NCBI RefSeq assembly: GCF_004764705.1 | Contig: NZ_SHLX01000030.1 | Span: forward strand, 46,686-110,685 | Length of the DNA stretch: 64,000 nucleotides | Reading direction: 5' to 3' | From: Paenibacillus cymbidii | GTDB taxonomy: Bacteria; Bacillota; Bacilli; Paenibacillales; NBRC-103111 | Part shown: positions 34,149-44,148 of the stretch, piece after piece | Layout of the letters: each line of letters starts with the position of its first letter | How positions within the stretch are numbered: the stretch's first letter is position 1 | Program-made: the position numbers and the translations under genes | The notes under the pieces: generated by a model | The model's database searches: none | What the model was told of the DNA's origin: nothing | Seen by the model: the letters and a program-made list of their open reading frames with translations, nothing else

Positions 34149-35768
34149 TCAGCAACAACGCGTGCGAATCGTAAAACGGAACAAGGCCCCGCGCGTTTCG
34201 GCCGGTTCGACGCGAATGTCGCCGCCCATCAATTGCACCAGATTTTTGCAAATGGCCAGACCCAGCCCGGTGCCGCCGTATTTGCGCGTCATGGAGGCAT
34301 CAAGCTGCGAGAACGGCAGAAACAGCCGGTCGACTTTCTCCGGATCGATCCCGATTCCGGTGTCGCGCACGGCAAATTCCAGCAGAAACGGTTGTCCGTC
34401 GTCGCCTTGAACCGCATCTTGCGCCGTTCCTTCCGGCCAGCCGACGGTAACGTAGACCCCTCCCGCTTCGGTAAACTTGACCGCATTGCCGATCAGGTTG
34501 ATGAGCACTTGTCTAAGCCGCACTTCGTCGCCGACGATGCACGGGGGAATGCGCTCGTTTAGCTGCAGCGACATTTCCAGATTGCGTTCGCGCACTTGCG
34601 CCGTAAACAGCTGAAACGTCTCTTCGATGCAGGCGTGCACGTCGAACGGCTGCTCGTCGAGCTCGAGCTTGCCCGATTCGATTTTGGAATAGTCGAGGAT
34701 GTCGCGGATGACGGCAAGCAGCGTTTCGCCGCTGGTGCGAATCATGTGCGCATATTCGCGCTGCTCGCTGTCCAGCGCGCTCTCCAGCAGCAGATCGGTC
34801 ATGCCCATGACGCCGTTCAGCGGCGTGCGGATTTCGTGGCTGATCGTCGCAAGGAAGTCGGACTTGATTTTCGCCGCGCTTTCCGCGGCTTCCTTCGCGG
34901 CCACCATCTCCTGCTCGGCCATCTTGCGTTCGGTAATGTCCCCGATGGTGCAGGCATACATCGGACTTTCTTCAATCGTCGTTTCGCCGATCTGCAGCTC
35001 GGCGGGGAAGGTGGTGCCGTTCTTGCGCACGGGCGTCACTTCCGTCGTTTTGCCGTTGGCGTACTTGCCGTGCATCCAGTCCAGCGAAAAGGGCGTGTTC
35101 TCCCGTTCGGCAATCGTCGGCAGCAGCAGCGTGATCGGCCGGCCGATCAACTCGTCGCCGCGATAGCCGAACATGCGCTCCGCCGCCGGATTCGCCGTCA
35201 CGATGCGCCCTCTCGCATCGAAAATAATCATCGCGTCGATCGACGTTTCGCCGATAATGCGGGCGATCGCTTCCGCGCGGGACAATTCGCCGGCCGTGCG
35301 CACCAACGCCTTGTTCGTGCGTTCGAGCTCTTCCGTCTTCTGGTGAAGCAGTTCCGTTTGCTGCAGCAGTTGCTGGTTGGCCTGGTACAGGCTGACGAAG
35401 CCGGCGAGCTTCGCTTTCAGAAAATGGGGCGAAAACGGCTTGACCATATAATCGATCGCGCCGACCGAATAGCCGGTAAAGACATGTTGTTCGTCTTTGC
35501 TGGCCGCCGAGATGAAGATGATCGGAATCCATTTGGTTTTCTCCAGCGATTTGATGTATCGCGCCGTTTCGAAGCCGTCCATGCCCGGCATCTGCACGTC
35601 CAGCACGATGACGGCAAACTCCTCCTTCAGCAGCCATTTGAGCGCTTCTTCGCCGGAATAAGCTTTCACCAGGCGGTATTGCTCTTCCGCCAGCGCGGCT
35701 TCCAGCGCCAACAAGTTTTCCGGATGGTCGTCCACGAGCAGGATGGATACGGCCGAATGTCCGGTCAT
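34149..35768 (-). CDS. Receiver-PAS-histidine kinase hybrid sensor protein
   Basis: A 539-aa cytoplasmic signalling protein. An N-terminal receiver domain (Asp57 in VLDVQMPGMDG) is followed by a coiled coil, a PAS domain (residues 165-285), a HisKA domain (ISHEIRTPLNGVMGM) and a HATPase domain (DTGIGIDPEKV, KYGGTGLGLAI). It has no membrane segment, so it must get its signal through the receiver or the PAS domain. It may receive phosphate from the hybrid kinase upstream at 35968. Confidence 0.92.
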   Translation of the reverse strand: MTGHSAVSILLVDDHPENLLALEAALAEEQYRLVKAYSGEEALKWLLKEEFAVIVLDVQMPGMDGFETARYIKSLEKTKWIPIIFISAASKDEQHVFTGYSVGAIDYMVKPFSPHFLKAKLAGFVSLYQANQQLLQQTELLHQKTEELERTNKALVRTAGELSRAEAIARIIGETSIDAMIIFDARGRIVTANPAAERMFGYRGDELIGRPITLLLPTIAERENTPFSLDWMHGKYANGKTTEVTPVRKNGTTFPAELQIGETTIEESPMYACTIGDITERKMAEQEMVAAKEAAESAAKIKSDFLATISHEIRTPLNGVMGMTDLLLESALDSEQREYAHMIRTSGETLLAVIRDILDYSKIESGKLELDEQPFDVHACIEETFQLFTAQVRERNLEMSLQLNERIPPCIVGDEVRLRQVLINLIGNAVKFTEAGGVYVTVGWPEGTAQDAVQGDDGQPFLLEFAVRDTGIGIDPEKVDRLFLPFSQLDASMTRKYGGTGLGLAICKNLVQLMGGDIRVEPAETRGALFRFTIRTRCC

Positions 35769-35967
35769 CCTTTCACCTCACTTCTGCGCAAAATATAGCG
35801 GCAGTTCAAAAAGCCGGCTTTGTGAACGCGAGCTAACAGCGTTGTCCGTACGCGGGCCTATCGGTTAACCATAATATTCGCAGCAAAAAGGAAAATTGTG
35901 TCGCAGTGTGCAATAATTTTTCCCTGATTTGGTTGAATAGACCATACAAGTGAGCCCAACTTGCGTA

Positions 35968-38877
35968 TCAGTCGTCCGTCCTGCCGATCAACTCCGCCAT
36001 CAGCGCCAACATGCGGCTCGCCTGCACCGGCTTCTGCAGGAAGCCGGAAGCGCCTGCCGCCAGGCTCGCTTGCCGGTCGGCCTCCTGCGAATTGGCCGTA
36101 ATCGCGATGATCGGCAGCGCGCCGCCATCCGGCAAGGCGCGGACGGCGCGAATCGTTTCGTTGCCGTCCATGCCCGGCATCATAATATCCATCAGCACCA
36201 GATCGAACGCGGCGGGGTCGCGTTCGATGCGCCGCAGCGCGTCGCCGCCGTTGTCGGCGAACGACACGAGCAACCCCGCGCTCTCCAGCGCGCTGCCGAT
36301 GGCAAATACGTTGCGCATGTCGTCGTCGACGAGCAGCACGCGTTTGCCTTGCAGCGCTTCGCCTGCGTCAGGCCGCGGCAGCGGCGCCGGCAGCGCTTTG
36401 ATCTCGTCCGCGCGCCGGCCGGGCAAGCCGACGATTGCATCGGCGGCGGCCGCCGCGGCAGCGCCGGCCGGCAGCCCGGCGGGCGGCGCCTGCTTATCCT
36501 CGCGTACGCCGGTGTCTTCCGCCGCCGGCGGCGCGGTCCGTTCCGGCAAATACAGCGTAAACGAGCTGCCGCGCCCTTCTTCGCTGCACAGCGTAATGAC
36601 GCCGCCAAGCAGCCGCGCCAGCTCGCGGCTGATCGACAAGCCGAGCCCGGTGCCGCCGTAATGCCGGCTTGTCGTGCCGTCGGCTTGCTGGAACGCCTCG
36701 AAGATCAGCGCCTGCTTCTCGCGCGGCACGCCGATGCCCGTATCCGTCACGGAAATGGCGAGAACCGCGCTTTCGTCCGCCATTCCGGCGGTCGCCTTCT
36801 CTTCCCGGTCCGCTTGACGGATTTCGACGGTAACGCCGCCCTCGCGAGTAAATTTGAACGCATTCGACAACAAATTGCGCACAATCTGCTTGACCCTATG
36901 GCTATCCGTCCATATGCCGGCCGGCACGCCTTCGCGCACGAGCACGCTCAGGTCAAGCGACTTCTTGCGGGCCACCGGATGGAAGCTCGACTCGATAAAC
37001 TCGACCGCATCGCGAATAGGCAGCAAATCGAGGGAGACGTCCATTTTGCCCGCTTCGATTTTGGACAAATCCAGCACTTCGTCGATCAGCTTGAGCAAGT
37101 CGCGGCCGGAGGAGTAAATCGTCGACGCGTATTCGCGCTGCTTCGGCTGCAGGTTGCCTTCCTTGTTCTCCGCCAGCAGCTGGGATAAAATGAGCAGGCT
37201 GTTCAGCGGCGTCCGCAACTCGTGCGACATGTTGGCGAGAAACTCGGTCTTGTACTTGGAGATCAGGCCCAGCTTCGCCGCCTGACGCTCCAGGTCGCGC
37301 TTCGACTGTTCGATCTGGCGGTTTTTTTGCTGCACTTCCTCGATGCGCTCCTCGAGCTGCATCGTCTTCAGCTTCAGATCGGCGTTGCTGATTTCAAGCG
37401 CTTCCTGCTGCCGCTGCAGCATATCCTCGGAATGAAGCAGCGCGTGAGTATGCTCCTCCAGCTTCTCGTTCGTCATCCGCAGCTCCTCCGACTGCGTCTG
37501 CAGCTCTTCGGTCAGCGCCTGCGACACGCGCAGCAGCCGGCTCATCCGGTTGCGGCTGCGGATATTGCCGAGCACGACGGCGAGATTGCCGGCCAGCTGC
37601 TCCAGCAGCGGACGGTGAAGCGGATGCAGCGCGCCGGCGGCGGCAAGTTCGAACACGGCAATCGTTTCGTTCTGCGCGCAAGCCGGGTAAACGAGCAGCG
37701 TCGCCGGCGCAATGGCGCCGAGCCCGGCCACGATGCCGACGTAGCCTTGCGGCACGTCCTTCAGCTCGATCGGCGCTTGCTCAAGCGCACACTGGCCGAT
37801 CAATCCTTCGCCGAGCGCGAAGCGGGGCGCCGGCTCCGTTCCCCCACGGCGCGCGTAGGCGGCGCTCAGCACGAGCTGCCGCGCTTCGGCGCTCGTTTCG
37901 CCGTCGTCGCCGTCCGCGTCTTCAAGCACGTATAACGCGCCGCAGCTCGCACCGACCAGCGGCGCGAGCTTGCGCAGAAACGTCGAGGCAACAGCCTGGA
38001 CGTCATCCAGTTCCTGCAGCTCGATCGTCATTTGGGCGACGTTCGACTTGAGCCACGCCATCTCTTCATTCACTTTGGCCAGCTCGCGCTCGCGCGCCGT
38101 TTTCTCCTCCAGCTCGCGGGCGATCCGGTTGAAGACGATGGCCAGCTCGCCGATCTCGTCCTTCGGGTTGAGCGGGATGCGCGCCGACAAGTCGGCCGTG
38201 CCTTGGGCGAAGTCCGTAATCATCCGGGCAAAATAGTTCAACCCGCCGGTAATGCTGAAAATGATCCAGAACATGATGCCGATGCCAAGCAGCAAACCGA
38301 CCATCGTCAGCAGCCCCGTTACCGCCAGCGTATCCCGGTTGCGGTCCTGGGAGTCCTCCAGCGTCTGGTCCATCGCCCGCTCGTTGTAGCGGCTGAGTTC
38401 GTCGATGGCTCCGTACAAATCGTCGAGCGCGCCTAGCCCCGTTTGCTGCCGGAGAGTCAGCGCCTCCTTGTCCTTGCCTTGACTAAGCAGAGTCAGCAGT
38501 TCGTCCTTGTAGCGAATGAAGCTGTCCAGCTTGCTGCCAATCCGGTCGACAAGCTGCTCCTCCAGTTCGCTGTTGGCCCCTTCGCCGAGCTGCTTCAGCA
38601 GCGCGTTCGCACGGTTCACTTTGTCGTTCAGCGCAGTGTATTCCCGGTTGCGGTCAAGATCGGGCAAACCGGTCAGCAAGCTGTTGATGGAACGGGAGCC
38701 GGTGCTGATTTCGTTGCGGATCGTATAGGCGTTTTTGACCTGGTTGAACCGTTCCTTGTAGTTGTCGTTCAAGCTTTTGTCGGCTCCGGTCATCCGGTTG
38801 AGGCCGACGCCGGCCAAGGCGAACATGAGGAATATAAGCGCGCCGAAGCCGATAAACAGCTTAGTGCGGATTCTCAT
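35968..38877 (-). CDS. Membrane hybrid histidine kinase with HAMP, GAF and C-terminal receiver
   Basis: A 969-aa sensor kinase. Domains in order: TM (7-27), extracytoplasmic four-helix sensor, TM (about 180-205), HAMP, GAF-like domain (285-440), coiled coil, HisKA (MSHELRTPLNSLLILSQLL), HATPase (DTGIGVPREKQ, HYGGTGLGLSI), and a receiver (LVLMDIMMPGMDG). The ATG at 38877 is preferred over an upstream TTG because AGGAGG lies between them. It overlaps the response-regulator/phosphatase gene by 17 nt, which points to a shared pathway. Confidence 0.93.
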   Translation of the reverse strand: MRIRTKLFIGFGALIFLMFALAGVGLNRMTGADKSLNDNYKERFNQVKNAYTIRNEISTGSRSINSLLTGLPDLDRNREYTALNDKVNRANALLKQLGEGANSELEEQLVDRIGSKLDSFIRYKDELLTLLSQGKDKEALTLRQQTGLGALDDLYGAIDELSRYNERAMDQTLEDSQDRNRDTLAVTGLLTMVGLLLGIGIMFWIIFSITGGLNYFARMITDFAQGTADLSARIPLNPKDEIGELAIVFNRIARELEEKTARERELAKVNEEMAWLKSNVAQMTIELQELDDVQAVASTFLRKLAPLVGASCGALYVLEDADGDDGETSAEARQLVLSAAYARRGGTEPAPRFALGEGLIGQCALEQAPIELKDVPQGYVGIVAGLGAIAPATLLVYPACAQNETIAVFELAAAGALHPLHRPLLEQLAGNLAVVLGNIRSRNRMSRLLRVSQALTEELQTQSEELRMTNEKLEEHTHALLHSEDMLQRQQEALEISNADLKLKTMQLEERIEEVQQKNRQIEQSKRDLERQAAKLGLISKYKTEFLANMSHELRTPLNSLLILSQLLAENKEGNLQPKQREYASTIYSSGRDLLKLIDEVLDLSKIEAGKMDVSLDLLPIRDAVEFIESSFHPVARKKSLDLSVLVREGVPAGIWTDSHRVKQIVRNLLSNAFKFTREGGVTVEIRQADREEKATAGMADESAVLAISVTDTGIGVPREKQALIFEAFQQADGTTSRHYGGTGLGLSISRELARLLGGVITLCSEEGRGSSFTLYLPERTAPPAAEDTGVREDKQAPPAGLPAGAAAAAAADAIVGLPGRRADEIKALPAPLPRPDAGEALQGKRVLLVDDDMRNVFAIGSALESAGLLVSFADNGGDALRRIERDPAAFDLVLMDIMMPGMDGNETIRAVRALPDGGALPIIAITANSQEADRQASLAAGASGFLQKPVQASRMLALMAELIGRTDD

Positions 38878-40030
38878 CCCCGTTCGCCCCCTCCTTAGTG
38901 CCAATCACGACCAGGCACATATCGTCGTGCTGCCGCTCGCGGCTGTTCTCCGGCACGAGCATGTCCAGCAGCGCGGTCGGGTCGGCTTCCCGCTCCCGGA
39001 CGACGATATCGGTCAGGATCGCAAGCGCTTCCTCCTCGTCGCCGGCGATCATTTCCTGCAGGCCGTCGGTATACATCACGATGCGCAGCGGCTCGTCGTA
39101 AGCGACAGTATGTTTGGTCACTTCGATCGTTTCAAAAAAACCGATGGCGCAAGTCGACGAAGCAAGCCGCTCGACCTTGCCCGAATCGTACACCAGCAGG
39201 CCGGGCGGATGCCCCGCGTTCACATAATCGATCGTGCGCTGCTCGGTGTCGATGACCATATAGATAGCCGTGAAATAATAATGGAGAAACTGCTCGCGGT
39301 TATACAGCCGGTGCATATAACGGTTCAGCTCGCGCATCACATTTTCGGGATCGACGCGGCGCGTGATCGCATCCTGCATGACCGAAGCGATGAACATGCA
39401 CACGAGCGAAGACGAAATGCCGTGCCCCATCATATCGAGCACGATCACGCCGTACCGATGCTCGTCGATCGCGAACCAGGCGTACATGTCGCCGGCGAGC
39501 TCGGAGGACGGGGCGTACGACGCCCGAATCCGGAGTTTGGCGGTATCGACCGGATCGCTCAGCACGCTGCGCTGCACTTGCCGGGCCAATTCCAGCTCCT
39601 CCTGCACTTTCTTCTCGCGGTCCTTGTGCCAGTCGAGCTCCAACTTCAGCCGCAGCGCGGAGCGGATGCGGGCGAGCAGCTCGGTTTTGTTGATCGGCTT
39701 GATGACGTAGTCCGTCGCGCCGGCGTCGAGCGCCTCGGCCAGCTTGGCCGAATCGCCCAGCGCGGTGACGATGATGACCGGAATGTCCTTCAGCTTTTCC
39801 GTCCGCATGATGCGCCGCGTCGCTTCGATGCCGTCGATCTCCGGCATCATCATGTCGAGCAGGATCAAGTCCACCGGCTCGTAGCCGGGAAGCGGCTTAT
39901 CCGCCAGCATGTGCTCGAACATCTCTTTGGCCGACGCCATTTTGACACAGTTGCGGTAACCGGCGTTGTGCAATATTTTTTCGATGACGATCAGGTTGAC
40001 CGGGTTGTCGTCCACGATCATAATCCGCAT
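38861..40030 (-). CDS. Response regulator with PP2C (SpoIIE/RsbU-type) phosphatase domain
   Basis: A 389-aa protein with an N-terminal receiver (Asp59 in LILLDMMMPEIDG) and a C-terminal PP2C-type serine phosphatase (GDMYAW, VIVLDMMGHGISSSLV, MYTDGLQEM, DDMCLVVIG). Proteins of this architecture dephosphorylate RsbV-type antagonists when their receiver is phosphorylated. The gene overlaps the hybrid kinase gene, its likely phosphodonor. It is 33 nt behind recQ. Confidence 0.92.
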   Translation of the reverse strand: MRIMIVDDNPVNLIVIEKILHNAGYRNCVKMASAKEMFEHMLADKPLPGYEPVDLILLDMMMPEIDGIEATRRIMRTEKLKDIPVIIVTALGDSAKLAEALDAGATDYVIKPINKTELLARIRSALRLKLELDWHKDREKKVQEELELARQVQRSVLSDPVDTAKLRIRASYAPSSELAGDMYAWFAIDEHRYGVIVLDMMGHGISSSLVCMFIASVMQDAITRRVDPENVMRELNRYMHRLYNREQFLHYYFTAIYMVIDTEQRTIDYVNAGHPPGLLVYDSGKVERLASSTCAIGFFETIEVTKHTVAYDEPLRIVMYTDGLQEMIAGDEEEALAILTDIVVREREADPTALLDMLVPENSRERQHDDMCLVVIGTKEGANGDENPH

Positions 40031-40063
40031 TGATGAAATACCCCCTGTACGGGCGTGGAAGCT

Positions 40064-41911
40064 TTACTTCCGGACGTAGGCCACGATAGCGTCGATGAAC
40101 GCTTCCCCGTATTTGTCGCATTTGGTTTCGCCCACGCCCTTGATGCGCAGCATGTCGCCGCGGGATTGCGGCTTGTATTCGCTCATTTCGCGCAGCGCGC
40201 TGTCAGGGAACACGACGTACGGCGGTACGCGCTCCTTGCCGGATATCGCCTTGCGCAGCTCGCGCAATCGCTCGAACAGCGCCTCGTCGCCGGTGCCCGC
40301 GCCGACCGGATTCGCGCCGTAGGCGCCGCCGAACCGCGACTTGCCGCGTTTGCCGCGGGCGCCGGCGCGATTCGCTTCTTCCTCGCGGCTCGCCTTCTGC
40401 CACACCCGCTCCGTGCCTTTGAGCACCGCCCCCGCCGCCGGAAGCAGCTTGACGACGGGATATTGCCCCTCGGTAAGCGTCAAATAGCCGTCGGCGATCA
40501 GCGCGTTGATGAGGTCGGCCACCCGCTTGTCGGAATAGTCGCGCAGCAAGCCGTACGTCGGCAGCCCGTCGAAGCCGAGCTCCTGCACGCGCTGCGACTT
40601 GGCGCCGCGCAGCACCTGCGTCACCAGGGTGACGCCGAACCGCTCGCGCATGCGCATGACGCAAGAAAGCACCTTCTGCGCCTCGGTGCTGACGTCGACC
40701 AGTTCGCTGTCGTCGCAGCAATAGCCGCAGTTGCCGCAGGATGCCGGCGGGTCGGTCTCGCCGAAGTAGCGCAGAATATACGCCCGCTGGCAGCGCGGCG
40801 TGTGGCAATAATCGATCATGCCCTGCAGCTTCTTGAATTCGGCGCTTTTGCGTTCCGGCGCGCTTGTGCCTTGTTCGATCAGAAACTTCTGGATGACGAT
40901 ATCCTGCGCACTGTACAGAAGGATGCATTCGCTCGCTTCCCCATCGCGCCCCGCGCGTCCTGCTTCCTGGTAATAGGCTTCCATATTTTTCGGCATATTG
41001 TAATGGATGACGTAGCGGACGTTCGATTTGTCGATGCCCATCCCGAACGCGTTGCTCGCCACCATCACCTGCACGTCGTCGTAAAGGAACCGTTCCTGCG
41101 CGCCGTTGCGCTCTTCGTCGGTCAATCCTGCATGATACTTACCCGCGGCGATGCCGTTTTGAAGCAGCGTTTGGCAAATTCCGTCGACTTCCTTGCGGGT
41201 GGCCGCATAAACGATGCCCGACTGGTCGCCATGGGTGCGAATATAGTCGAGCAGGTAGCCGGTTTTGTCCGTATTCTTGACGACGTTAAAAAACAGATTG
41301 GCGCGGTCGAAACCGCTCAAAAACACATTGCGCCGTTCGATGCCGAGAAAATCGACGATATCGTCGGTTACTTCCGGCGTCGCCGTTGCGGTAAAGGCCG
41401 TCACCTGCGGCCGATTCGGAAGCTGTTCGATCAGCTCGGCGATCAGCCGGTAGCTCGGACGAAAATCGTGGCCCCACTGCGAAATGCAGTGCGCCTCGTC
41501 GATGGCCACCATGGACAGGTTCAACCGGCGCAGCAGCGCCTGGAACCGCTCCGATTCGAGCCGCTCCGGCGCGATGTACAGCAGCTTGATCCGGCCGCGC
41601 GCCGCGTCCTGCAGCCGCTGTTCCGTCTGAGCGTACGTCAGCGAGCTGTTGACGGCCGCGGCGGCGATGCCCATGCTCTCGAGCGTATCGATCTGGTCCT
41701 TCATCAGCGAAATCAGCGGCGATATGACCAGGGTTACGCCTGGCATCAGCAGTGCCGGAATTTGGTAGCAAATCGACTTGCCGCCGCCGGTCGGCATAAT
41801 GCCCAGCACGTCCTGGCCTTCCAGGATGCGCTCGATAATGCCGCGCTGCCCTTCGCGAAAAGCCGGATAACCGTAATAGGTTTGCAGCAGTTGCTGCGCT
41901 TCTGCCAGCAT
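40064..41911 (-). CDS. recQ: ATP-dependent DNA helicase RecQ
   Basis: A 615-aa 3'-5' helicase. Walker A reads MPTGGGKSICYQ and Walker B DEAHCISQWGHDFRPSY. The helicase C domain, a zinc site (YCHTPRCQRAYILRYFG, CGNCGYC), an RQC winged helix and a C-terminal HRDC domain all follow in order. The ATG follows AGGAGGTGA. It functions in recombination and fork repair. It sits between a Uma2 gene and the signalling genes, all on one strand. Confidence 0.96.
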   Translation of the reverse strand: MLAEAQQLLQTYYGYPAFREGQRGIIERILEGQDVLGIMPTGGGKSICYQIPALLMPGVTLVISPLISLMKDQIDTLESMGIAAAAVNSSLTYAQTEQRLQDAARGRIKLLYIAPERLESERFQALLRRLNLSMVAIDEAHCISQWGHDFRPSYRLIAELIEQLPNRPQVTAFTATATPEVTDDIVDFLGIERRNVFLSGFDRANLFFNVVKNTDKTGYLLDYIRTHGDQSGIVYAATRKEVDGICQTLLQNGIAAGKYHAGLTDEERNGAQERFLYDDVQVMVASNAFGMGIDKSNVRYVIHYNMPKNMEAYYQEAGRAGRDGEASECILLYSAQDIVIQKFLIEQGTSAPERKSAEFKKLQGMIDYCHTPRCQRAYILRYFGETDPPASCGNCGYCCDDSELVDVSTEAQKVLSCVMRMRERFGVTLVTQVLRGAKSQRVQELGFDGLPTYGLLRDYSDKRVADLINALIADGYLTLTEGQYPVVKLLPAAGAVLKGTERVWQKASREEEANRAGARGKRGKSRFGGAYGANPVGAGTGDEALFERLRELRKAISGKERVPPYVVFPDSALREMSEYKPQSRGDMLRIKGVGETKCDKYGEAFIDAIVAYVRK

Positions 41912-41990
41912 GGACCGCTCACCTCCTGTTTCGTGGGAAAATGGGTTAATTCTAGCATATTTCTAATTAACGCCTGCTGGCGACTCGAAA

Positions 41991-42665
41991 TTATTGCGGC
42001 AATTGGGGGATGCCGCGCATCAATTCGTTCATGCTGAATGCGGCGCAGGTAAGCCGCTCGGAACGAACGATTTCGTCTTCGCTGTAGACGTCGGCCAATA
42101 CATAGGTGCCGTCCGCTTGCAGCACGTATTGCTCCAGCGTCGCGTTGTCGGGATCGACGATCCAATATTCGGGCACGCCGTAATTGGCGTATACTTTTGT
42201 TTTCTTGAGCTTGTCGCGGCGGTAGGAATACTTGCCGGTAATTTCGATCACGAGATCCGGAGAACCGTTGATGCACCTTTTTTCGACGATCGCCATCCGA
42301 TCGCGGTGGATCAGCACGATGTCGGGCTGGCGCACTTCCGTTTCGGCCAGCTTGACGTCGATCGGCGATACGATGATGAGGTATTCATTCCGACAATCGT
42401 CACGCAATCTGCTATATAACTCCGTGGCCAGCAGTTGGTGTGTCGTCGTAGGGCCGGGACTCATCAGCTCCAGCTTGCCGTCCGCCACTTCGTACCGGTT
42501 GCCGTCATCCGGCATGTTGTAATAAGCCTCGTACGTTACCGGCGCCTCTTTTACTTGCCCGGTTGTGTGCCCGGCTGCATCGGCTGCGTGCTCGGCTTTA
42601 CGCTCCGTTCGCGCCGATGGCGTTTGTTTCTTTTCGTCGTCCGGCTTGTTTCCGCTGTTGTTCAT
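41991..42665 (-). CDS. Uma2-family (DUF820) putative endonuclease
   Basis: A 224-aa protein of the Uma2 family, a PD-(D/E)xK nuclease fold common in cyanobacteria and Paenibacillaceae. Family motifs are RYEVADGKLELMSPGP, RQPDIVLI and PDLVIEITGK, with the usual YGVPEYWIVDP strand. The first 38 residues are charged and probably disordered. No biological role has been established for the family. Confidence 0.87.
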   Translation of the reverse strand: MNNSGNKPDDEKKQTPSARTERKAEHAADAAGHTTGQVKEAPVTYEAYYNMPDDGNRYEVADGKLELMSPGPTTTHQLLATELYSRLRDDCRNEYLIIVSPIDVKLAETEVRQPDIVLIHRDRMAIVEKRCINGSPDLVIEITGKYSYRRDKLKKTKVYANYGVPEYWIVDPDNATLEQYVLQADGTYVLADVYSEDEIVRSERLTCAAFSMNELMRGIPQLPQ

Positions 42666-42719
42666 GTTCCCGCCCCCTTTTTCGAATGATCGCCGTTGCT
42701 GCTTGCTGGCAAGTCCGGC

Positions 42720-43796
42720 CTACAGCTCGTACCGCACCGGTTTGACGCATACCGGCTTGGACGCGCTCGCCTGGTGGCCGGTCGGCGTCAGCCTTCCGCT
42801 GGCCGCGTCCACGCGGTATGTGACGAGGTTGTTCCCGTCGCGGTTGGCCGCGATCAGGAACCGGCCGTCCGCTGTCAAGGCAAAATGCCGCGGATGCCCG
42901 CCTTCCGTCGACACATACTCGACCGGTGACAACGTTGCGCTGCCCGCGTCGAACGAGAAGACAGCGATGCTGTCGTGCCCGCGGTTCGAGCCGTAGACGA
43001 AGCGGCCGTCCGAAGATAGCGCGATTTCCGCGCACCAGCTTTCGCCGTCGTAAGCTTCCGGCAGCGTGGAAATGACTTGCAGCGACTGCATCGCGCCTGT
43101 ATGCGCATCGTACCGGTACGATTCGATCGTGGAATCGAGCTCATTGATAACGAACGCGTAGCCGCCATTCGGGTGAAACGCCATATGGCGCGGTCCCGCG
43201 CCGGCATGAACGACCGTTTCTCCGCTACTGACGAGCGTTCCGCCGGCTGTGTCCAGCTCGTACGCGACAATGCGGTCCAGGCCAAGGTCCGGGATGAAGA
43301 CGAAGCGATTGTCCGGGCTGAAAAAAGCCGAATGCGGATGCGGCTTCTCCTGCCGCTCGGGGTTCACGCTCGAGCCTTCGTGGCGATGCTTGTCCAGCAG
43401 TTTGCCGACGCGGCCGTCCGCTTCGATGGCCAGCAGCCCGACTTGCCCGCCGCCGTAGCTGACCACAACAAGGAAGCGATCCGTACGGTCGCGTTGAATG
43501 TGGCATGTCGTCGTATCGATCGTCGGCACGTGATCCAGCTGCTTCAGCTTGCCCGCCGCCGGGTCGATTTCGTAGGTTGCCGCCGAACCGATCCGCTCTC
43601 CTTGCGGCGACAGTTGCTCCGCCGCGACGTACAGCAGCCCGCGCGATTCGTCTACGTTCAGGAACGTCGGATTTTGCAAACCGCCAAGTTCGTCTTGCAG
43701 CTTCAGCTCGCCCGTCGTTTCATTTAACTCGTATACGTACAGCCCATTGGTCGTTTGCTCTGCGTAAGAGCCGACAAAAACTAACGTTTTTCCCAT
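42720..43796 (-). CDS. Lactonase-family beta-propeller protein (6-phosphogluconolactonase type)
   Basis: A 358-aa protein of the seven-bladed propeller lactonase family. The start ATG at 43796 follows GGGGGAAC; the longer open frame upstream has no ribosome site. Typical motifs include FVGSYAEQ, NPERQEKPHPHSAFFSP and AGAGPRHMAFHPNGGYAFV. Relatives hydrolyse 6-phosphogluconolactone in the pentose phosphate pathway, but other lactone substrates cannot be ruled out. Confidence 0.88.
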   Translation of the reverse strand: MGKTLVFVGSYAEQTTNGLYVYELNETTGELKLQDELGGLQNPTFLNVDESRGLLYVAAEQLSPQGERIGSAATYEIDPAAGKLKQLDHVPTIDTTTCHIQRDRTDRFLVVVSYGGGQVGLLAIEADGRVGKLLDKHRHEGSSVNPERQEKPHPHSAFFSPDNRFVFIPDLGLDRIVAYELDTAGGTLVSSGETVVHAGAGPRHMAFHPNGGYAFVINELDSTIESYRYDAHTGAMQSLQVISTLPEAYDGESWCAEIALSSDGRFVYGSNRGHDSIAVFSFDAGSATLSPVEYVSTEGGHPRHFALTADGRFLIAANRDGNNLVTYRVDAASGRLTPTGHQASASKPVCVKPVRYEL

Positions 43797-43841
43797 GTCC
43801 GTTCCCCCATCGTCATATGTTCTACTGCCTATGATAGACCA

Positions 43842-43910
43842 CAAAAAAATGACCCGCAAGCCGATCGCCGCGGGTCGATGCCATGCTATATTCAAAAAGG
43901 GGGGTTGCTT
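43842..43910 (-). ncRNA. Candidate C-rich small RNA, copy A
   Basis: On the minus strand a 21-nt core with a six-C run (at 43907-43887, CAACCCCCCTTTTTGAATAT plus A) is followed 10 nt later by a terminator hairpin, GACCCGC...GCGGGTC, and ATTTTTTT. An identical 21-nt core with the same hairpin layout occurs at 45290-45357. A shared TTGTAA block lies exactly 61 nt upstream in both. No protein gene ends close upstream on this strand, so the terminator is not explained by a neighbouring mRNA. The transcript limits are estimates. Confidence 0.5.
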
Positions 43911-44148
43911 ATAGTATGCCCGCCCAACATTAAACGAACATAAAGCCACTATTAAGTTTGTGTTACAAAGTTCCTTGGCCCAATGCCGTTCCGCGTCGGC
44001 GAACGCCAGCGGATGCCATACGACGGTTCTTGTGGAATGGGAAAGGCCTCCTTTTCGGAATTCGTGCAAAATCGGGAGCTGACAGCTTGCGGTGAGGCGA
44101 AATTGCGCCGTAGCCCCGCCCTTGCCGTAATGCAGCGCTGCTCACATG

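Noticed and set aside
40055..42037. 660-codon plus-strand open frame opposite recQ
   Set aside because: It mirrors the RecQ gene and has no ribosome site or recognisable motifs.
43797..44069. N-terminal extension of the lactonase-family protein
   Set aside because: The extension covers the candidate small RNA and terminator and lacks a ribosome site, whereas GGGGGAAC precedes the ATG at 43796.
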